A stretch of 64,000 nucleotides of DNA from a candidate division BRC1 bacterium HGW-BRC1-1 (GCA_002842095.1 PHCB01000002.1:1-64000), one strand, 5' to 3'. Counted from the stretch's first letter, positions 26,519 to 36,091 are shown. Notes: generated from the letters alone by a model not told the origin. Numbers and translations: made by a program.

Positions 26519-27478
26519 ATGAAATGCATGTTGCGTGGGTTTTTGGCAGGAGTGCTGGCAGTGGCAGCGGCACAGGCGGGGGCGGATTGCGGTAGCATCC
26601 CCTACTCGGCACCTTTGCGTTCTGCCGTCGAGGTCATCAGTGTGAAGGATTCGGAGGCTGCGTCCGTCGTTTTCGATCCGTTGAAGGTGTCGGTTTTTGA
26701 GCCGAAACAGCGCGCGCTGATCCTGTGGAATGGTGAGGAGGAAATTCTGCTGCTGTCCACGGACCAGAGGGCCACTCGTGCCTCGGCGGTGTTGGAAGTG
26801 ATTCCGCTGCCGGCAGAACCGCAGGTGCGGCTGGGCTCGTTTGAGACGTTTAAGAATGCGCAAAAATTAGTGGTGCAGAAGCGCATGTGGGCCTGTGCCC
26901 ACGGGGGGGCGCGCGCGGGAGCGGTGCCGGTGCCGGCCGATGCCGGGCGCATCACCTTCCACGCCAAGCTGGGCGTGCACGACCTGACCGTGGCCCAGGT
27001 ACTCGACGCGGGGCACTTCGTGGAGTTCGTGCAGAAGCATCTCCACGAACACTACCAGACGCCCGACGCGCCTATCGATCCCCGGTTTGTGAAGGTCATT
27101 GAGAGTTACCTCGACGCCGGGTTCCGGTGGTTCACGTTCGACTCGATCGACCTCAATGAGAAGCTCCAAAGCCGCGATCCGGTGGAGTATCGCTTCAAGA
27201 GCGACAAGGTTTACTATCCGTTGCGCATTTCCACTCTGGAGCAGGGACGCACCGAGCTGGACCTGCTCGTGTTTACGGCGAACGGCGTGTCGCGTTTCGA
27301 GGGTGTGTCTGCCGCCGAACTCAATCGCGAAGAGCCTCTACCCGTGACACCGGCGGAGGTGGGGGGCATCGAGCCCACGTGGCAGGAGTTCTTCGGCGAT
27401 GACGATGAACTTGTCATGGATCAGTGGACGATTGAGGGCGAGAGCAGCAAGCTTGTGCGCGACGTCCTGGTGAAATGA
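26519..27478 (+). CDS. Exported protein resembling DUF2330
   Basis: The product has about 319 residues from the ATG at 26519 (GAGG upstream), with a signal peptide of about 22 residues. The mature N-terminus has Cys, then a segment (QRALILWNGEEEILLLST, followed by VLEVIPLPAEPQV) typical of DUF2330-type secreted proteins. The middle is rich in His (HEHYQ), and the C-terminus is acidic. The stop codon overlaps the start of the M50B-like gene (ATGA), so the two are translationally coupled and probably work together. The family call is tentative and the function is unknown. Confidence 0.55.
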   Translation: MKCMLRGFLAGVLAVAAAQAGADCGSIPYSAPLRSAVEVISVKDSEAASVVFDPLKVSVFEPKQRALILWNGEEEILLLSTDQRATRASAVLEVIPLPAEPQVRLGSFETFKNAQKLVVQKRMWACAHGGARAGAVPVPADAGRITFHAKLGVHDLTVAQVLDAGHFVEFVQKHLHEHYQTPDAPIDPRFVKVIESYLDAGFRWFTFDSIDLNEKLQSRDPVEYRFKSDKVYYPLRISTLEQGRTELDLLVFTANGVSRFEGVSAAELNREEPLPVTPAEVGGIEPTWQEFFGDDDELVMDQWTIEGESSKLVRDVLVK

Positions 27479-28371
27479 CCCCGCCCTATCGGCGCGGCGG
27501 CGGCAGCGCTGCGCCCAAGCGCCCGCCGGGTGTGCATCCGGCGTTGTTGGAAGCGCACCGCGCCGACTGGAAGAAAGCCAGGGCGCTGCCTTTCGTGCGC
27601 CGTTCGGTGTTCGTGCAACTGGGCATGTTTGCCGTGGTTCTGGCCGTGTGGCACGTTCCGGTTTTCAACCCCATCAAACTGCTGGTGGTGCTCTTCCACG
27701 AGATGTCGCACGTGGTGGCTGCCTGGCTGACGGGCGGCGTGGTGTTCGGCATTGCGGTGGACCCGGGCGGTGCGGGCATTACGCTGGGCATGGGTGGGTC
27801 GCCCCTGGTGATCATGGCGGCGGGCTACGCCGGCAGCCTCGCGGTGGGTTGCCTGCTGTATTACCTGAGCGCACGGTGGGACGCCACCCAGGTGTGGATG
27901 GTGCTCATTGCCATCTCCTGCCTGTCGCTGCTGATGGGTTGGTTGAACGATTTCACAGCGACCTTCGGCGTGGGCACGCTGGTGCTGATGGTGCTGGGCA
28001 CGGTGATGCTGCGTGAAAAGGGCAAAACGCTGGTGCTGCGCCTGATCGCGACAACGAGTTGCCTGTACTCGCTCATCGATGTGGCGGGCGAGTTGCAGAT
28101 GACGCCCGACGGCTTTCAGCTTCGCGGCCAGACGATCGGAAGCGACGTGGGGCAACTGGCCACACTCACGGGGCTGCCTGCCGGGTTGATTGCCGGGGCA
28201 TGGATTCTGGTGGGAGTTGTGGCCATTCCGCTGCTCGTGCGCTACTCCGCCCGTGCCGAGGCGAACAACGAGGTTAAGATGCGCTTCCGCCGCCCGCGCC
28301 TGCACCAGCTACGCCACGGACTGTACGACCCTGACAACATCGACACCATTCCCGAGCATACCATCCGCTGA
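27475..28371 (+). CDS. M50B-like integral membrane zinc peptidase
   Basis: The 298-residue product has a basic, Pro-rich cytosolic N-terminus (about 40 residues) and then six or so membrane helices. HEMSH (75-79) is the HExxH zinc motif in a membrane helix, followed by the G-rich segment GSPLVIMAAGYAGSLAVG typical of the M50B-like group. A candidate third ligand is Asp in WLNDFTATFG (about 160). Proteins of this group cut membrane substrates, but many in this subfamily have no known target. It is coupled by a 4-nt overlap to the exported DUF2330-like gene upstream and is convergent with the next gene, 4 nt away. Confidence 0.8.
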   Translation: MTPPYRRGGGSAAPKRPPGVHPALLEAHRADWKKARALPFVRRSVFVQLGMFAVVLAVWHVPVFNPIKLLVVLFHEMSHVVAAWLTGGVVFGIAVDPGGAGITLGMGGSPLVIMAAGYAGSLAVGCLLYYLSARWDATQVWMVLIAISCLSLLMGWLNDFTATFGVGTLVLMVLGTVMLREKGKTLVLRLIATTSCLYSLIDVAGELQMTPDGFQLRGQTIGSDVGQLATLTGLPAGLIAGAWILVGVVAIPLLVRYSARAEANNEVKMRFRRPRLHQLRHGLYDPDNIDTIPEHTIR

Positions 28372-28375
28372 GGGG

Positions 28376-28777
28376 CTATTTCAGCGGCCGCCACGTCATT
28401 TCGTAGATGAGCCACTCGTCGTTGATCTTTTCCAGGTTCATGTTCACGTCCATGAAAAGATTCTTCTGCTTACCGCAGCAGAGGCCGCGGGCTGAAACGC
28501 GTCCGCCACCTCCGACTCCGCCGGTGTCTGTGGTGAACGCCGCGAATTCGCTGGGCTCGGCGGCGATGGCTACCAACAGGCCATGGCACTGACTTATCGC
28601 CTGTCCGGTACAGAGCGACTGCATCTTGGGTTCATTGCTGCGCATGGTGGCGTCCATGAACAGAGTCACGGTTCCGTGATGGGATTTTGTGGATGCCTCG
28701 CCGACAAAAATCTCGGGGTGTTGCATCAAGTAATACACGCCGCCTGCAATGAGCAGAAGGGCAAAAATCCATTTCAT
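28376..28777 (-). CDS. Small membrane-anchored protein, unknown
   Basis: The 133-residue product has one N-terminal helix (about 3-19) that may be an uncleaved anchor. The soluble part has several Cys (CTG, QCHG, LCCGK) and a C-terminal W-x-I-Y-E-M-x-W strand pattern like those of small NTF2-type domains. GGAAGG precedes the ATG. It is convergent with the M50B-like gene, 4 nt apart. Confidence 0.55.
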   Translation of the reverse strand: MKWIFALLLIAGGVYYLMQHPEIFVGEASTKSHHGTVTLFMDATMRSNEPKMQSLCTGQAISQCHGLLVAIAAEPSEFAAFTTDTGGVGGGGRVSARGLCCGKQKNLFMDVNMNLEKINDEWLIYEMTWRPLK

Positions 28778-28889
28778 GGTGGTTCCTTCCCTGGGTGCGC
28801 TTGAACTGGAGGCGCGTCAACGCGTCGGCACCCAAGCGAGCATGCTTCTGGAAAGGTCGGCCGAAACGCAAGGGCGAATCGGGCCGGGG

Positions 28890-29168
28890 TCAGGGAACCG
28901 CGAGTAGCGCGCGCGGTGCTCGTTCGAGTCGATCAAGTCGCTCGACGATGTCATCGAGCTTCTGTTCCACGCGGAAAAATTGCGGGGCGGCATAGCGGCT
29001 GCGTTCGATATCACCTCGCACAGCGTCGATCTTGCGGTCGAGGTCATCGATCTTATTATTGAGCTTCTTCATCTCCGACTTGTCGTTGCTGCCGGAGAAG
29101 ATCATGACAATGATGGCGATGACGATGAGGGTTCCGCACCCGAGTTGAGCCTTGCTGGTTTTTTCCAT
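28890..29168 (-). CDS. Small membrane protein with coiled coil
   Basis: The product has 92 residues from the ATG at 29168. One membrane helix (about 9-25) is followed by a heptad-rich charged segment (about 30-85; KKLNNKIDDLDRKIDAVRGD and EQKLDDIVERLDRLER) that should form a coiled coil. No family is recognised. It lies upstream of the small anchored protein on the same strand, 112 nt apart. The reading start with Met at 29210 is less likely because it would place charged residues before the helix. Confidence 0.55.
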   Translation of the reverse strand: MEKTSKAQLGCGTLIVIAIIVMIFSGSNDKSEMKKLNNKIDDLDRKIDAVRGDIERSRYAAPQFFRVEQKLDDIVERLDRLERAPRALLAVP

Positions 29169-29272
29169 GGGCGTGTTGGTTTCCTTGCGCGAGGTGAAAT
29201 GCCTGCCCATTGGACAGCAGGGCGGGGGCGTTGGTTCTGGATGTTAGGGCGTTTTCGATTCAAATGATTCCG

Positions 29273-29546
29273 GACTCTTGGTGCGCTGGGATATTGAATT
29301 GTGACCGCCCATCTCTGGCGTAGGGTGGCTATCACGGCCTCGCCCGGGCGCCCGATTCTACCGCTTCCCACTTGCCCACTTGCTGGCTGATGGCAACCCT
29401 GGTGCGACCGGCGTGCAACCGGTGTGCAAGCGGTGTGCAAGCGGTGCAACTATCGCGCAATCGGCAGGCCAGTATCCATAAAGATATCTGCCTCAGGCCT
29501 CCACGCGGCCTCCCGTTTGCCCTGCACGCACAGTCGCCCCGAACCC
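29273..29546 (+). repeat. Dispersed ~290-bp repeat, copy 2, with four 11-bp tandem units
   Basis: This matches copy 1 (7-303) in the same orientation. The 11-bp array at 29402-29445 has four units against six. The blocks CCTCGCCCGGGCGCCCGATT and CTTGCCCACTTGCTGGC are identical in both. It lies in a gap of about 530 nt between genes; nothing else is seen in that gap except the terminator at 29641. Confidence 0.85.
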
Positions 29547-29640
29547 AATGTGCCAACTATTTCGAGATTGTAGGATATGTTAACACTTACATCAAAACCG
29601 CTCGAAGCAATCGGTGTGGTGGATTTATGAGTCTTCGCAT

Positions 29641-29681
29641 AAAAAAATGGCGCTGGTGGGGATGCTCTCCCGCCAGCGCCA
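29641..29681 (-). terminator. Rho-independent terminator of the large repeat-protein gene
   Basis: Read on the minus strand, a TGGCGCTGG/CCAGCGCCA stem with a 16-nt interior is followed by seven T. It starts 18 nt after the stop at 29699. Confidence 0.85.
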
Positions 29682-29698
29682 GGTGTTGCAGTTAAAGC

Positions 29699-32600
29699 TT
29701 AGAAAAGCATCCAGTCGTTGACCGACGAGGTGAGGGCAGCGGGTTCGCCGACGGTCCAGATGGACAGTCCGGTGATGCCACTGACGGTTGCCTTGTGGTT
29801 GACCGTATCGATGGTTGAGGTTCCGGGGGCAGACCAGATGCCGTTGTTGCGCAGGGCAACGAAGTTGGCTTCTGTGCCGCCGGTTACATCGCCTGCCGGG
29901 TACTGGAAGACCAGTTCGGCTGTGTAGCCACTGATGCCCGAAGCGTTGAGGTTCCAGTGGCGATCGATGGCGAGCAGTGGCTGGGTCAGCCCTGCTGCGT
30001 CTGTCGCTACGGTCTCAGCACTTACGGTGCCAGTGCCTGTGCCCGCGCCTGTGATGTTGATGCTGGCAGGAGCATACGCGCCGGTGGTGCCGACGGGGAA
30101 TTCGCGAACGCCGGTTACGGACGCATCGATGTTGCGCGAAAGGGTTCCGTTGACGAAACCAGCGGTGCGGGTGACGCTGCCGGCGACGTCGACGGTGAGG
30201 CTGTTCGATCCGGTGGCCAATTCTCCTGATTCAAGAACAAGGGAGGCACTGGTTACAAGGGGATCGGTCAGCGTTACGCCAGCGGGGTTGTTGATGGTCA
30301 AGCTGTCTACTGTCGATGGCAATGCGTTGCTGAGCACCTGGGGCATCGTTCCGTTGTAAACGAACTTTGCCGCGCCGTCATAGGTTTTGGCGCCTGCAAC
30401 GGCAACCTGAGTGGCGAGGCCACCGGCGGTTTTGACGTTCAGTGTGCCACCGGCGAGAACGGAAAGGGCACCCGCGCCACCGATGGGGTTAATGCTGGGG
30501 TTAAGCAGACCAGCCACGCTGAGTGTGCCGGCCACGGTCATGGCCGAGTCAGTGTTCAACGTGCCAAGCACCGAGGCGGTCTTTGTGGCAGGTACCGTGA
30601 TGTCCACGCCGGAGAGCGTGAGCGTCTTGCCCGCGTTCACCGTGTAGCCGGTGGCGAGGGTGTTGCCCAGGCTGGAGCCGCTGTAGGTCGTGTTGCCGTT
30701 GAACTGCACGGCGGGGTTTGCGCCCGTTTGCAGGGAGAGGCCGGTGGCGTTACCGTTGTTCGTCACGTCGCCTTCCAGCAGCACGTTGGCGCTGGTCTGG
30801 ATGGTAAGTGATGAGCCGGCTCCGATGTTCAGGTTGCCCTTCACACGAAGCGAGGTGGCGTTCGCTACGTTGGAGTAATTGGACGCCAAGCCCAAGCCTG
30901 CGTAGGAGTTGCGAACCTCGAGTCCACCGAACTGCATCGAACGGAAGACCGTCGGGTAGTTAGCCGGCACGGCAGCGGCGCCCGATGGGTACGTGTCGGT
31001 TACGTTGTTGCTGGCCGTATCCCAGGTTGTTGCACCGTCAAACACCGGGTAGCTAATCGGAGCGGCTGTCCAATCGGAAGGCCATTGTGTGGAAACGGCG
31101 ATGATGCCAGCTCCGTGCACATAGGTGCCTGCCGCGCCGAAGAAGCACGTGTTGCCGCCGCCCCAAACGTTGAAGGTCTGGGGAACGTAGGCGAAGCGCG
31201 ACGTGACATAGTTCTCAAGCACGCCGCCGTTTTGCACTACCACGTCGTTGGCGGCGGTACCGTCGCCCTTGATCACGAGGGCGTTGCCCACGGACTTCGG
31301 GTTGAAGATCCATGCGTCGCCGGTGTTGTGGCCGGTGGCCGCGGCGAATTGGACGCTGAAGCCGTCGGACATGGGGATGGGTGTTGCTGCTGCGATGGCA
31401 ACGCCGGTGGCTCCGGCCTGACCGAAGATACCAGCGGCACCGTTAGCGAACACAGTAGCGGAACCGATGTTGTTCCAGCGGATGGTCTCGATGGCGGGGG
31501 CCACGGTACCATAAGCAGGTCCGACTACCACGTCGGCGTTGGTTTTCGCATAGCTGACGCTTGCCGCGGCAACTGCGGTTACGGTGTAAGTTCCGTCGAA
31601 CGCGGGGTCAGCCGGGTTGAGGGCGACGGTAATCGTGTCACCTATGGCCAGGTTGTTTGCGTTCGTGGCAAATGCGGACAACGTGCCCAGCGTGGCCACG
31701 TTGGCGGTGATTGCCTTGGTCGTGACGGCGCTGATGCCCTTCAGGATTTCCACGCGGAAGCGGGGCGCGGTGCTGTCATCCTTGGTGGCGGGCAGCGCGT
31801 AGGCGCCGGTCACAGAGATGTCGCTGAGGCCTGCACCGTTGAACTGGAGAGGCGTGCCGCAAGCTTCACCTTCGCCCGATGCGCGCAGTTTGATGGTGGC
31901 TGCGTTGGCGGCGTCGATGGTGAGTGTGCGGCAGATGACGGTGTGAAGACCGGCGATTTGAACGGTGTAGGCACCGGCCACACTGCTGTGGTCGAGCACT
32001 ACGTCGTTATTGGTGGTGGGCACGCCGTCGGGGTTCCAGTTGGCGCCATCGGTCCATTTGTTGCTGCTTGCGCCACCGTCCCACGTCTTGGCGGAGGGAG
32101 CGACGACGGCCGGCACCGAGTAGGAACCGACATACTGGCAGGTGGGCATGGCAAAGAAGCGGCCGCTGCGGGCGGTCTGGTCGTCCCAGGCGATGTCGCC
32201 GCTGCCGTTGCCGTTGCTACGTACCCAGTTTTCACGGGCGCCCGTGTTGTCGACATACGCAGCCGAGGGATACCCGGCGGTGACGTCGGCGAGAGCTGCA
32301 CGACCGTAGCCATTGATGGCGTCGGGGTGGCCGGAGGTACCGCGCTCGATGTAGGCGTAATACTTCTTGCCGCTCACGGTTTCTGCACGGCCACCGGAGT
32401 TGCTGGTAATCACGCCGCTGTTGTAGTCGCCAGGCGACACGGCTTGAAGCGTGGGTGTGCGGGCTGCACCGGCGTTATCCCACGTGCCGGTTTCTGCACT
32501 TGTGGAAACGATGATGTTGCCGCCCATGCCTTCGACGAAAATTCCACCAGCGTTCGCGCTTACGTTGTTGGGGCAGTTTCCGGTCAACGTGATCTCGTTG

Positions 32601-33718
32601 GCGGCGCTTACCGCTGCTGTGTTTTCCGTGTAAAGGAGCTTGTAAACCCGGCTGAGAGGTGCCGCGGCTCCCTGGTAGGGGCGCAGAGTGTAAAGCTCCA
32701 CCGCACCCAGGCCGTCTGCAACGACGTCGAACGTGTCGCCGATGCGGGCGTTGTTAGCAGCGATGGCTGCGGCGGCAGGTAGACGTGGACCCACAGCAAA
32801 GGTAGAAGGTCCTGTCGCACTGAGGGCGGTGTTCCGCTGGATGACCACCGGGACGGCGCTTTCGCTGGCCCAGTAATATACGGCGAACACGTCCGTGAGG
32901 CTGTTGGTGTTGATCGAGAGCGAACAGGCGTAAATCTTGCCGTTCACCGCGCGAATCTTGTCCAGCGACACCGTGCCTGTGACAGCGATGTTCGTGGTGC
33001 CGCCGGTCGGAGTGGCTGCGATGTCCGCACCCGTCTTGGCGAATGTGAAGTCATTGGCCGTCGGAACGCCGGTCACCGTCACCACGCCGTCGATGGTTGT
33101 ATCGGGCGGGTTACACATGACAAACACCGATTGGTTCAATGCGAGGCCGTGGGGCTGGACTGTGGTCAGGGTAACCACGTTGGTGGCGCGTGCCTTCGAG
33201 GAAATGTCGGCTCCCATCTTCAACTCGCCAACGTCGGTGCCGTCGAAGTTGACGGCATGAACACCAGCGGTCAATGCAGCCTGGCCGCGCGCCACGAGGA
33301 CGTGACCGGTGGCTTGGTTAAACGCCAGACCGCGGTTTTCGTAGCTGGTGCCCAGCCAGAAAACACGGGCTGTGCCAGCCACGCTGGTCAGCGGACTGTT
33401 AGCCGCCGTGCGGGCATAAGTGAAACTCGTGGCTGAAGGAACGGCGACGATGGAGAATGCGGCATCCTTCGGGGCGATGTTATCTGTGACAGCAGAACCA
33501 TCGGTGGTCACGTAGACTTGCTCACCGATGGCGAAATTATGCGGGGCCGCGGTGTTGATGGTCACCACGTTCGCTGTGAGTTGCTTGGATACGATGGTGG
33601 CGCTTTTAAGAACTTGAGGCGCCTCCAATTTCCAATTTTCCGTCAATGCCCCCAAGCTGGGCGTTGCCGGTACCACCAATGCCATTAATAAAAGCAGTAA
33701 AAGGCTTTTGCGTTTCAT
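29699..33718 (-). CDS. Very large secreted repeat protein ending NDWMLF
   Basis: The product has 1339 residues from the ATG at 33718, with a signal peptide (MKRKSLLLLLLMALVVPATP). Three modules of about 70 residues, beginning near 45, 178 and 665, share A-N-V-V-T-[IL] / G-x-x-V-T-V-x-x-V-P-[ST]-A-x-x-F-[TS]-[YF]-A-[KR]-T. Further on is a parallel-beta-helix-like region with T-, G- and N-rich strand repeats (about 850-1200), and a final beta domain. It closes with VNDWMLF. The composition (Ala, Thr, Gly, Val, Asn) and lack of Cys are typical of cell-surface proteins. The gene is followed by its own terminator. No enzymatic motif is seen. It may be an adhesin or surface-layer component. Confidence 0.75.
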   Translation of the reverse strand: MKRKSLLLLLLMALVVPATPSLGALTENWKLEAPQVLKSATIVSKQLTANVVTINTAAPHNFAIGEQVYVTTDGSAVTDNIAPKDAAFSIVAVPSATSFTYARTAANSPLTSVAGTARVFWLGTSYENRGLAFNQATGHVLVARGQAALTAGVHAVNFDGTDVGELKMGADISSKARATNVVTLTTVQPHGLALNQSVFVMCNPPDTTIDGVVTVTGVPTANDFTFAKTGADIAATPTGGTTNIAVTGTVSLDKIRAVNGKIYACSLSINTNSLTDVFAVYYWASESAVPVVIQRNTALSATGPSTFAVGPRLPAAAAIAANNARIGDTFDVVADGLGAVELYTLRPYQGAAAPLSRVYKLLYTENTAAVSAANEITLTGNCPNNVSANAGGIFVEGMGGNIIVSTSAETGTWDNAGAARTPTLQAVSPGDYNSGVITSNSGGRAETVSGKKYYAYIERGTSGHPDAINGYGRAALADVTAGYPSAAYVDNTGARENWVRSNGNGSGDIAWDDQTARSGRFFAMPTCQYVGSYSVPAVVAPSAKTWDGGASSNKWTDGANWNPDGVPTTNNDVVLDHSSVAGAYTVQIAGLHTVICRTLTIDAANAATIKLRASGEGEACGTPLQFNGAGLSDISVTGAYALPATKDDSTAPRFRVEILKGISAVTTKAITANVATLGTLSAFATNANNLAIGDTITVALNPADPAFDGTYTVTAVAAASVSYAKTNADVVVGPAYGTVAPAIETIRWNNIGSATVFANGAAGIFGQAGATGVAIAAATPIPMSDGFSVQFAAATGHNTGDAWIFNPKSVGNALVIKGDGTAANDVVVQNGGVLENYVTSRFAYVPQTFNVWGGGNTCFFGAAGTYVHGAGIIAVSTQWPSDWTAAPISYPVFDGATTWDTASNNVTDTYPSGAAAVPANYPTVFRSMQFGGLEVRNSYAGLGLASNYSNVANATSLRVKGNLNIGAGSSLTIQTSANVLLEGDVTNNGNATGLSLQTGANPAVQFNGNTTYSGSSLGNTLATGYTVNAGKTLTLSGVDITVPATKTASVLGTLNTDSAMTVAGTLSVAGLLNPSINPIGGAGALSVLAGGTLNVKTAGGLATQVAVAGAKTYDGAAKFVYNGTMPQVLSNALPSTVDSLTINNPAGVTLTDPLVTSASLVLESGELATGSNSLTVDVAGSVTRTAGFVNGTLSRNIDASVTGVREFPVGTTGAYAPASINITGAGTGTGTVSAETVATDAAGLTQPLLAIDRHWNLNASGISGYTAELVFQYPAGDVTGGTEANFVALRNNGIWSAPGTSTIDTVNHKATVSGITGLSIWTVGEPAALTSSVNDWMLF

Positions 33719-34218
33719 GATACTTGTTTTGATCCTCCGGATCGAGTATGAACAGCGACTCCCCATTTGAGCTGTTCGAGTGCCGACGAAGGCGGCCCTT
33801 TGCTAAAAAACCGCAGCGGCTGCACAAGGGGCTGAAATGTTGAAAAACGTTTAACCCGTGAAAGGATGATTTACAAGCGGATTTTTTGATTTGATAGTGG
33901 GATGTCTGCCCAAGGATTGAGTGACCATGAACTCCAATCTCCCATGAATAAAGGACGAAACCTAAAGAAGGGCGGGGGGGTATCGGGCAGTTTTACAACG
34001 TCGCAAAAATATCAGGTCGGCTTAGATTTCCAGCGGTGCCTATAAGATTTTGTCCGTCCGAATGAGGCAATAGCGCCCGCTCCTCCCGTGATAATGCTAA
34101 AGAGATGGATGGTCGCTTGAGAGGTCAGGCAGAACGCGTGGCGTATGCGCTTTGAGGTGACCAGCGAAGGCGCCGGTCCCACATTTCAAAGCACGGATGA
34201 TTAACATCCTGAGGGGTT
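33719..34218. other. 500-nt gap upstream of the large repeat-protein gene
   Basis: It holds the leader of the gene starting at 33718 and the inverted copy of the GACCGGCG hairpin repeat (34159-34184). No ORF with a credible start or composition is seen. Confidence 0.5.
34159..34184 (-). repeat. Short hairpin repeat, ATGTGG-GACCGGCG type, copy 2
   Basis: On the minus strand this reads ATGTGG-GACCGGCG-CCTT-CGCTGGTC, an 8-bp stem with one G-T pair. It shares the first 14 nt with the copy at 387-412. Confidence 0.6.
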
Positions 34219-34249
34219 AAAAAAAGAGGCAGGCACGGATGCCTACCTC
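34219..34249 (-). terminator. Terminator of the phosphodiester glycosidase gene
   Basis: On the minus strand, GAGGTAGGCA/TGCCTGCCTC (one mismatch) with a CCG-type loop is followed by TTTTTTT. It lies 19 nt after the stop at 34268. Confidence 0.8.
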
Positions 34250-34267
34250 CTTATGTTGTTTTGCAGA

Positions 34268-36091
34268 TTAGTACAGCGACCAATCCGGAACTGTTGCCAG
34301 CGGGCTGACGTAGTCGAACCGCAGGGCGCCGGAGTAGTAGCGGTTGCCTGTGATGGTTTCGTTAATGATGCGGACGGAGTGCACGCCCACGCTGCCGCTG
34401 GAGCCGGTGCCGAAGGCAAACTGGCCCAGAGTCTGCCAAGTGTTGGCGCCCACGAGCTGGTTCAGCGAGACGGTGTTGGAGCCGCTGAGGTGGTTCACCT
34501 TGTATTGCACTGAGTTCAGATTGTTTGTGCTGGCCGGGTAGGTGGCTTCGACTTTGTATACTCCGGCCACGTCGAAGATGGGTTTGAAGTCGGCATACTT
34601 GCCCAGCGTGGAAGCGCCCGTGTAGCGCTGGGAGCCGCCGTTGCTGACGCCGGTGGCGGTGAAGCTGACGGTGGAGTTAGCCCACTGGCCGGCCGGCTCC
34701 ACGAGCCACTGGTTATTGGGTCCGGTGGGGGTTCCCTGTACGATGATGAGCGGCGGAGCGCCCCCCAGCGGCGGACGCACCGTCACGCGCACGCGCAGCT
34801 CGTTGTCGGCGGGGCCGAAATATCCGCTGGTGGTGTTCCACAGGGCGAAATTCTCCTCCATAAAGGTGTCGCTGGCCACGGTGGGCGACTTCAGCGCCAG
34901 GGTGAAGACGCCGGTCTGATCCGGAGCCACGGTGGTGGGGCTGAGGGAATAGAACGTGTTGAGTTGCCCCGCGGGGATGAAGGCGCTGGTGCGCCCGAAC
35001 GCACGGCTGGGCACCACGGCCACATTGGCGGCGGTCCACGTCTCGGTGCCGATGTTCGTGTAGGTGGCCGTGACGGTCAGCGTTTCGTCGCTGCGGGTGA
35101 GGGTGTTGTAGCTGAGGTTGGTGAGCCGCCCGTCCCAAGCGAGGGGGGCGACAGCGGTGGACTTGACCACGAGGGAGTTGGCGGCGCCGCGCTCGCCTTG
35201 GTGGTCGTAAGCGCTGTTGTCGCTGGGGTAGTTCACGACGCCGTTAAACGGCTCGCCTGCGGCCCACATGGTGGTGGAGCCGCCGCCGTCGAGGTTCATG
35301 GCGTTGTCGCAGCCGATGGCCTGCATCACCTGGGCCAGTTCGGTGCATGACATGCCTGCGGCCTCGGCGGTGCGTCCGTCCACGGTGAGCAGCACGAGGG
35401 TATTGGAGGCATTGATCTTGCCCACGGCGGTGCGCGGGTGGCGCAGGTTGGCGTGGTCGTTGGTCGGGTCGTAGGTCTCGATGACGCCATTGTCGATGAG
35501 GATGGGGCCGGAGATCATCATGTTCTGCCACGAGCCGACGCGGTTGATCCACCCGCCCGACTTGCGCATGATGGTCACGTCGCTGGTGTTGTTGAACACG
35601 AGGCCCTGGAGGAAATTGTTCACGTTGGTCCCGTCGAACGTGTGCACCGTGGTGCCGGCCGCGCGCAGGAAGGTGGTGCCGCCGCCCCAGGGGAGGGTGG
35701 GCTGGGTCGAGTCGTAGCTCAGCGTATTGAAGTAAGTGCCGTTGATTGCCGCCTTCGCGCCGGTGACGGTGGGCGCCATGGTGCTGGTGGGTGCGCGCGG
35801 ATAGTCGGGGCTGCTGACTCCGGGGCTGGGGCCAACATAGGAGTTGCGATAGGTGATAGCCATATCCACGTTGGGGTTGTTGAGATCTACCAGCATGTAC
35901 GAGACGCTTTGCTTGGCGGAGAAGAGGCTGTTAAACTGATAATAACGCCAGATGATGCCGTCGCCCACGGGGCGCTCGAACCAGATGGCGCTGTTCCAAT
36001 TGGCCGGCTGAGCCTGCGCGAAAGAAGTGAGAAGCAGCGCAACGCCCAGGGATAATAAGAGGCCGAAGCGGGGGAGAAAAGATTGTTTCAT
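34268..36091 (-). CDS. Secreted phosphodiester glycosidase (NAGPA-like) ending PDWSLY
   Basis: The 607-residue product has a signal peptide ending AQA. Residues ~60-310 match the NAGPA/phosphodiester glycosidase domain: AAINGTYF, then RTAVG, LLTVDGRT, and AMNLDGGGSTTM at about 262-275. This family uncaps or hydrolyses sugar-1-phosphodiester linkages in surface polymers or lysosomal tags. A CARDB- or FN3-like domain follows (about 320-450), then a golvesin/xanthan-lyase-type beta-sandwich (about 470-592) with VAGVYKVEATYPAS and a YYSGALRFDYV end. It closes with TVPDWSLY. GGAAAGGTGA is a good ribosome site. Its own terminator follows. Confidence 0.85.
   Translation of the reverse strand: MKQSFLPRFGLLLSLGVALLLTSFAQAQPANWNSAIWFERPVGDGIIWRYYQFNSLFSAKQSVSYMLVDLNNPNVDMAITYRNSYVGPSPGVSSPDYPRAPTSTMAPTVTGAKAAINGTYFNTLSYDSTQPTLPWGGGTTFLRAAGTTVHTFDGTNVNNFLQGLVFNNTSDVTIMRKSGGWINRVGSWQNMMISGPILIDNGVIETYDPTNDHANLRHPRTAVGKINASNTLVLLTVDGRTAEAAGMSCTELAQVMQAIGCDNAMNLDGGGSTTMWAAGEPFNGVVNYPSDNSAYDHQGERGAANSLVVKSTAVAPLAWDGRLTNLSYNTLTRSDETLTVTATYTNIGTETWTAANVAVVPSRAFGRTSAFIPAGQLNTFYSLSPTTVAPDQTGVFTLALKSPTVASDTFMEENFALWNTTSGYFGPADNELRVRVTVRPPLGGAPPLIIVQGTPTGPNNQWLVEPAGQWANSTVSFTATGVSNGGSQRYTGASTLGKYADFKPIFDVAGVYKVEATYPASTNNLNSVQYKVNHLSGSNTVSLNQLVGANTWQTLGQFAFGTGSSGSVGVHSVRIINETITGNRYYSGALRFDYVSPLATVPDWSLY

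Noticed and set aside
31085-32782. 565-codon plus-strand ORF opposite the large repeat protein
   Set aside because: It is antisense to a long coherent secreted protein that has a signal peptide, terminator and C-terminal motif. The ORF has no recognisable domain.
29699-36091. C-terminal motif as the outer-membrane beta-signal recognised by BamA
   Set aside because: The beta-signal alternates hydrophobics at positions 0, -2 and -4. Here they fall at 0, -1 and -3, and no transmembrane beta-barrel is apparent in these proteins.
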